Source: Stutzerimonas stutzeri (lineage in GTDB: Bacteria; Pseudomonadota; Gammaproteobacteria; Pseudomonadales; Pseudomonadaceae). Taken from it: a stretch of DNA of 64,000 nucleotides. Positions 58,739-64,000 of this stretch are shown piece after piece; within the stretch, counting starts at the first letter, position 1, and each line of letters starts with the position of its first letter. A program made the position numbers and the translations under genes. The notes beneath the pieces are model-generated. The model worked only from the letters and a program-made list of their open reading frames with translations, was not told where the DNA came from and did no database searches. The DNA lies in contig NZ_JANGEY010000002.1 of NCBI RefSeq assembly GCF_024451105.1, positions 1-64,000 of the forward strand. The letters are read 5' to 3'.

Positions 58739-59563
58739 TCAGCGACTGCTGACCCGCCGCGTCAGCAGCAGGCGGTTGCACAGGGTCACCAGCTCGTCGC
58801 CTTCCGTGAGAAGGATCGTCTTCACCGTGCCGATCTCCTCGATCACCCCCTCGATCTCGCCGACGCGGATCCGCTGGCCGACCTCGTACAGTTCGCGCAG
58901 GTAGATGCCGGCGATGATCTGCCCGACCACCTCGCGGCTGCCCAAGCCGAGCGCCAGGGCCAGCGCCAGGGCCACCGCCGACAGCACGATGGCGATGACC
59001 AGGTTGAGCAGGTCGGTCTTGACCTCCAGCTGCCCGATGGCCACCGAGATGCTGATGATGATCACCAGCCCCTGGGCGAGCCGCCCGAGACTGCCGCCGT
59101 ACTCGAGACCGACGCCATCGGCCGCGCCGCGCACCAAGCGCCCGGCCAGTTGGGCGAGCAGCACACCGGCCAGCAGCACCAGCGCCGCACCAAACACCTT
59201 GGGCAGATAGAGGGCGAACAGATCGAGAGTCGCCGACACCCGCTGCAGCCCCAGCGACTCGGCCGCCGAAACCAGGAACACCAGCAGCACGAACCAGTAG
59301 ACCACCTTGCCGACCAGGGTCGATACCGGAGCCTGGATACCGACGCGCGCAAGTTGCTTGGTCAGTCCGGCGCCAGCCATGAGCCGGTCCAGACCGAGCT
59401 TGGCCAGCACCCGGGAGAACAGGGTGTCGAGCAGCTTGGCTACGAGGAAGCCGAGCAGCAGCACCACCAGCGCGCCGAGCAGATTGGGGATGAAGCCCGC
59501 CAGCTTGCTCCACAGGGTGTTCATCGCACTCAGCAGACTCTGGGTCCAGATATCGAATTCCAT
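58739..59563 (-). CDS. cmpX: Mechanosensitive-channel-family membrane protein CmpX
   Basis: Inner-membrane protein of 274 residues. It has about four to five hydrophobic helices (LGALVVLLLGFLVAKLLDTL, VVYWFVLLVFLVSAAE, LPKVFGAALVLLAGVLLAQL and a final AIVLSAVALALALALGLG), then a short MscS-like beta domain (YEVGQRIRVGEIEGVIEEIG). In P. aeruginosa loss of CmpX raises SigX activity. It follows crfX by three bases and precedes sigX. Confidence 0.92.
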   Translation of the reverse strand: MEFDIWTQSLLSAMNTLWSKLAGFIPNLLGALVVLLLGFLVAKLLDTLFSRVLAKLGLDRLMAGAGLTKQLARVGIQAPVSTLVGKVVYWFVLLVFLVSAAESLGLQRVSATLDLFALYLPKVFGAALVLLAGVLLAQLAGRLVRGAADGVGLEYGGSLGRLAQGLVIIISISVAIGQLEVKTDLLNLVIAIVLSAVALALALALGLGSREVVGQIIAGIYLRELYEVGQRIRVGEIEGVIEEIGTVKTILLTEGDELVTLCNRLLLTRRVSSR

Positions 59564-59566
59564 GTT

Positions 59567-59815
59567 TCACTCAGCCTTGTGCGCCGCACGCGCGGCAGGA
59601 TGCAGTCGCCGGGTCGCCGGCACCTTGCGGGTCGTGCCGCTCTCGAGGCCGATCATCAGCGCCTCGAACCAGTGGCCCAGCAGCTTGAACAGGTCGCCAG
59701 CGCCGACCTGGCGATTGGCGGCCTTGAGCACGCGATCCAGGCGAGCGCTGTCGGCCGACTCGGCCGGCGCGCTGCGCAGCAGGTCACGCAGGGATTGTTC
59801 GAAGGGATCGTGCAT
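59567..59815 (-). CDS. crfX: Small cytoplasmic protein CrfX
   Basis: Protein of 82 residues, hydrophilic and without a signal peptide; function not known. It begins MHDPFEQSLRDLLRSAPAES, contains LFKLLGHWFEALMIGLESG and ends with a basic tail. I start at MHDPFEQ; an in-frame start 18 codons earlier lies nearly against cmaX and is unconserved. The cmaX-crfX-cmpX order matches P. aeruginosa, which is the main basis for the name. Confidence 0.82.
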   Translation of the reverse strand: MHDPFEQSLRDLLRSAPAESADSARLDRVLKAANRQVGAGDLFKLLGHWFEALMIGLESGTTRKVPATRRLHPAARAAHKAE

Positions 59816-59870
59816 AACCGACCTCCGCGGTGTGTCTGTTCGAGACGCGCCAGCGCCGCGATGGGTCACA

Positions 59871-60872
59871 TCAGAGCCAGCGCAGGTGCCGCAGCAGCCA
59901 GACCTGGATCGTCGCGAGGAAAGCGATCAGCAGGCAGACCAGCAGGAACCCGGAGGGATGCTCGGCACCAGGGATCCCGCCGACGTTGATGCCGAGCAGA
60001 CCGGTGACGAAGGTGATCGGCATGAAGAAGCCGGTGATGATGGCGAGCAGGTACATGGTTCGATTCATCCGCTCGGTCACCCGCCGGTGCTCGGCCTCCT
60101 GGAGCAGGCTGACCCGTTCGCGCACCAGTTCCAGCTCCTCGAGATGACGGGTCAGCCGGTTGTGCAACTCGTTCCAGTAGCCGGCATCGGCGGCGGCGAA
60201 CCACGGCAGCGGATTGCGTGCCAGCTGGGCGTAGATTTCCCGCTGCGGCGCCAGATAGCGCCGCAGGCCGGCCGCCCGCCGGCGCAAGGCCAGCAACAGC
60301 TGACGGTCGGGCACCCGCCTGGCGCTCAACTCAAGCGCCTCCTCCAGCTCGTCGAGCTGCTCGGCCATGCCGTCGACCAGCGCATCCACGCCGTCGGTCA
60401 GCGCCTCGGCCAGCTGCAGCAGAGCCTCCGAGACGCTCCCCGGCCCCTCGCCATGCTCGAGACTGTCGCACAAAGCGCCGGCGGCCTTGACCGGTCGCAT
60501 GCGCAGGGAGATCAGCCGCGCGGGATCGACGTAGACGCGCAGCGCGACCATGTCCTCCGGCGCGGCACCGGGATTGAGGTTGACACCACGCAGGAACAGC
60601 AGCAGCCGCTCCCGCCCCACCGGCACCAATCGCGGCCGGGTCGCCTCCTCCAGCAGCAGGTCGCAGGCGAACTCGTCGAGTCCGCTGGACTCGCGCAGCC
60701 AGCGACGGGCCGCCGGGACGCTGCGATCCCAGTGCAGCCAGAGACTTTCCTGCGGACGCAGGTCGAGCACTTCCAGCTCGTTGCGGCGCAGGCGCCGTGC
60801 ACCGCCCTCGCCATCCAGCACGAAGCCGTACACCAAGCCGCGCTCGTTGTCCTCGTCGTAAGGCTGCCGCAT
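59871..60872 (-). CDS. cmaX: CorA/ZntB-family divalent metal transporter CmaX
   Basis: Pentameric channel-like transporter of 333 residues. It has a large cytoplasmic N-terminal funnel, a long helix (DELEEALELSARRVPDRQLL ... LELVRERVSLLQEAEHRRVT) and two C-terminal membrane helices with the GxN selectivity motif in FVTGLLGINVGGIPG. That GIN form and loop point to the ZntB-like branch rather than the Mg-specific CorA branch. It heads the crfX-cmpX group. I start at MRQPYDEDNERG. Confidence 0.92.
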   Translation of the reverse strand: MRQPYDEDNERGLVYGFVLDGEGGARRLRRNELEVLDLRPQESLWLHWDRSVPAARRWLRESSGLDEFACDLLLEEATRPRLVPVGRERLLLFLRGVNLNPGAAPEDMVALRVYVDPARLISLRMRPVKAAGALCDSLEHGEGPGSVSEALLQLAEALTDGVDALVDGMAEQLDELEEALELSARRVPDRQLLLALRRRAAGLRRYLAPQREIYAQLARNPLPWFAAADAGYWNELHNRLTRHLEELELVRERVSLLQEAEHRRVTERMNRTMYLLAIITGFFMPITFVTGLLGINVGGIPGAEHPSGFLLVCLLIAFLATIQVWLLRHLRWL

Positions 60873-60927
60873 GAACGCTCCCGAGGCTATCGCGGCCGAT
60901 CCGCAGACCGGCCGCAGCCTGCGCACC

Positions 60928-61413
60928 TTACTCGGGCATCCTCAGTTCGTCGTGGGAGACGATGATGCCGTTGTTGTCGGCATACACATAATGCCCCGGA
61001 GTGAAGGTGACGCCGGCGAAGGTCACTTCGACGTTGAGGTCGCCGATGCCGCGCTTCTCGGTCTTCATCGGATGAGCAGCCAGGGCCTGCACGCCGAGGT
61101 CGGTCTGGGCGAGCACGTCGACGTCACGCACGCAGCCGTACACCACGATGCCTTCCCAACCGTTCTTCGCCGCCTTCTCGGCCAGCATGTCGCCGAGCAG
61201 GGCTCGACGCAGCGAGCCGCCGCCGTCGACCACCAGCACCTTGCCGCGACCATCCTGCTCGACCTGCTCCTTGACCAGCGAGTTGTCCTCGAAGCACTTG
61301 ATGGTGACGATCTGGCCGCCGAAGGAGTCGCGGCCGCCGAAGTTGCTGAACATCGGCTCAACCACATCGACATAGGGGTAGGCATCGCACAGATCGGGGG
61401 TCACGTATTGCAT
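60928..61413 (-). CDS. rraA: Ribonuclease E activity regulator RraA
   Basis: Trimeric protein of 161 residues that binds RNase E in E. coli and inhibits it. The same fold (MenG/RraA) includes 4-hydroxy-4-methyl-2-oxoglutarate aldolases. It shows [40 protein letters not shown] and [17 protein letters not shown], the last with the conserved G-x-x-R-D motif. Context does not decide between the two activities. Confidence 0.92.
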   Translation of the reverse strand: MQYVTPDLCDAYPYVDVVEPMFSNFGGRDSFGGQIVTIKCFEDNSLVKEQVEQDGRGKVLVVDGGGSLRRALLGDMLAEKAAKNGWEGIVVYGCVRDVDVLAQTDLGVQALAAHPMKTEKRGIGDLNVEVTFAGVTFTPGHYVYADNNGIIVSHDELRMPE

Positions 61414-61590
61414 GTCGGATTCCTTGCGTTAGAGATCGACGCCACCACGCGCGCCAGCCGGAATGGAAGGCGAACGCAACAGCGGCGAACAGACTGCGTC
61501 GAGGCGGGCGCCCCAACCCGGGGCGCTCGCCATTCCTGCCCCGATCCTAGCCACAATGGCGCCGGCAGGGAACTAGGCAAACGTATGGGA

Positions 61591-62556
61591 TCACTTGCCG
61601 GGCGACGGCGGCAGCCGGCCGTGACGCAGCCAGTGCTCGAGCAGCGGCCAGACCTCGCGCGGCGCATGGCGGCCGCTCAGCATGCCGGCATGCGCGTAGT
61701 CCTCGGCGAATCCCGCAGCCCGGCCGAGGCAGACGAAGTCGCGCCGCGCCGAACCGAAACCGTCGAGCAACTGCCGGCAGGCCTGCGCCGGATCGGCGCG
61801 ATCGCCCGCTCCGGCCAGCGCCAGCACCGGCACCTCCACCCCGCCCAGCGCCGCCAGCCAATCCTCGCCCGGCGCAGCGAAACGCCCTAGCGGGCCATAC
61901 CAGCGCAGCGCGTCGCGCGCAATGCCGGCGGGCTCGTCCTCCGGCGCCAGCCCCAGCCAACCGCCACCCACCTGCTCGCGGCCGCGCAACCACAGGCGCG
62001 CTCCCCAGCTTAGCGGCGGCAGCTTCAGCGACCAGTGCAGACGACGGACCTGGCAGCCGAACAGGACCAGCGAGGCCGCTCGATCCCCCGCCAGGTGGCC
62101 GCCGGCCAGGGCAGCGACCACACTCAGCCCACCCAGAGAATGGCCCAGCCAGTGCGCCGCACGCCCGCTCTGCTCGGCGATGAAGGCGGCGATGGCCGGC
62201 AGGTCGTAGCGCGCGTAGTCGACCAGCCGGTTGTGGCGATAACGGCGATTGCGTGGCGACAGACCGTGGCCGCGCATCTCGGCCAGCCAGACATCGAAGC
62301 CGGCGCGCGCCAGCCAGGCACCCAGGCCATGACCATGGGCGGTGTACCAGCAGCGCCGGTTGGCAAAAGCCCCGTGCAACAGCACCAGCGGCTCGCCACG
62401 CCCGAGCGCACCGGCATGCCCGAGACGAGTCAGCGCCAGCTCGACCGAGCTGTCGGGACTGTTGTTGGGCTTGAGGAGATAGACGTCTTCGGTCAGGTCG
62501 CCGCACAGCTCGGCGCTGACCAGGGCGACGGGAAAGAGTTTGCTGCTGCTCTGCAT
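61591..62556 (-). CDS. Alpha/beta hydrolase
   Basis: Esterase/lipase-like protein of 321 residues. The oxyanion region is LVLLHGAFANRRCWY, the nucleophile elbow GHSLGGLSVVAALAGG, with likely Asp in ALAGAGDRADPAQ and His in EDYAHAGMLSG near the end. DVWLAEMRGHGLSPRNRRY is typical of the fold. No signal peptide is seen. P. aeruginosa has an esterase gene in the same place beside ppsA; the substrate is unknown. Confidence 0.88.
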   Translation of the reverse strand: MQSSSKLFPVALVSAELCGDLTEDVYLLKPNNSPDSSVELALTRLGHAGALGRGEPLVLLHGAFANRRCWYTAHGHGLGAWLARAGFDVWLAEMRGHGLSPRNRRYRHNRLVDYARYDLPAIAAFIAEQSGRAAHWLGHSLGGLSVVAALAGGHLAGDRAASLVLFGCQVRRLHWSLKLPPLSWGARLWLRGREQVGGGWLGLAPEDEPAGIARDALRWYGPLGRFAAPGEDWLAALGGVEVPVLALAGAGDRADPAQACRQLLDGFGSARRDFVCLGRAAGFAEDYAHAGMLSGRHAPREVWPLLEHWLRHGRLPPSPGK

Positions 62557-62577
62557 CTGCTGTTGTTCACTTGCACG

Positions 62578-62605
62578 AAAAAGGGCGGGGATTGCCCCCG
62601 CCCTT
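62578..62605 (-). terminator. ppsA terminator
   Basis: A 10-base GC-rich stem (62581-62590 with 62596-62605) is followed on the minus strand by TTTTT, 27 bases after the ppsA stop. Confidence 0.85.
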
Positions 62606-62631
62606 CTCTGGTTACCGCTTGAGGCCTGCTG

Positions 62632-64000
<1,369 letters not shown>

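Overview
The window is a gene-dense, GC-rich, housekeeping stretch of a gammaproteobacterial chromosome of the Pseudomonas/Azotobacter lineage. The evidence is protein resemblance and gene order (sigX-oprF, cmaX-crfX-cmpX, cysG-serS-crcB-rarA-lolA-ftsK, tig-clpP-clpX-lon-hupB-ppiD), plus a monomeric isocitrate dehydrogenase that closely resembles, but is not identical to, the Azotobacter vinelandii enzyme as I remember it. I saw no insertion sequence, prophage, integrase or CRISPR array.

Layout. (1) 1-460: leader and three tandem promoters of an rRNA operon that runs leftward out of the window. (2) 460-8.4 kb, minus strand: cysG, serS, crcB, rarA, lolA, ftsK. (3) 8.7-11.4 kb, plus strand: trxB, aat, bpt, infA, then the convergent clpS-clpA pair. 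(4) 14.4-25.0 kb, plus strand: cspD, idh, a Nudix gene, mnmA, hflD, a DMT permease, purB, roxA, a GNAT gene and two poorly known genes. (5) aceA with an RccR-like operator. (6) 27-36 kb: a small membrane protein, a TSUP permease, nudC, a ChpA-like scaffold, ldcA, dnaQ, rnhA and a methyltransferase. (7) 35.9-46.6 kb, plus strand: gloB, mltD, a peptide-type ABC importer (two binding proteins, two permeases, a frameshifted ATPase) and fabI. (8) 46.7-55.2 kb, minus strand: ppiD, tRNA-Asp, hupB, lon, clpX, clpP, tig. (9) A tRNA-Leu/His/Arg cluster, folD, then minus-strand oprF, sigX, cmpX, crfX, cmaX, rraA, an alpha/beta hydrolase and the C-terminal part of ppsA.

The genes fall into themes. Protein quality control is heavily represented: ClpS-ClpA with the N-end-rule transferases Aat and Bpt, and Tig-ClpP-ClpX-Lon-PpiD. 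The lon and clpX upstream regions carry sequences resembling heat-shock sigma-32 promoters. Translation is covered by an rRNA operon, four tRNAs, serS, infA, mnmA and roxA. Central carbon flow around the glyoxylate node is represented by idh and aceA, with ppsA at the right end. The envelope is represented by lolA, mltD, oprF, sigX and cmpX. Compared from memory with P. aeruginosa PAO1, the left part matches roughly PA2611-PA2635 and the right part PA1823-PA1770, so a block boundary lies near 28.6 kb.

The most notable observations are the apparent 11-base deletion that splits the ABC ATPase gene, the rRNA promoter overlapping the cysG stop codon, an RccR-like inverted repeat at aceA, sigma-32-like promoters at lon and clpX, and a CRP/Vfr-like palindrome before the ChpA-like gene. 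I found no clear candidate for a wholly new system.
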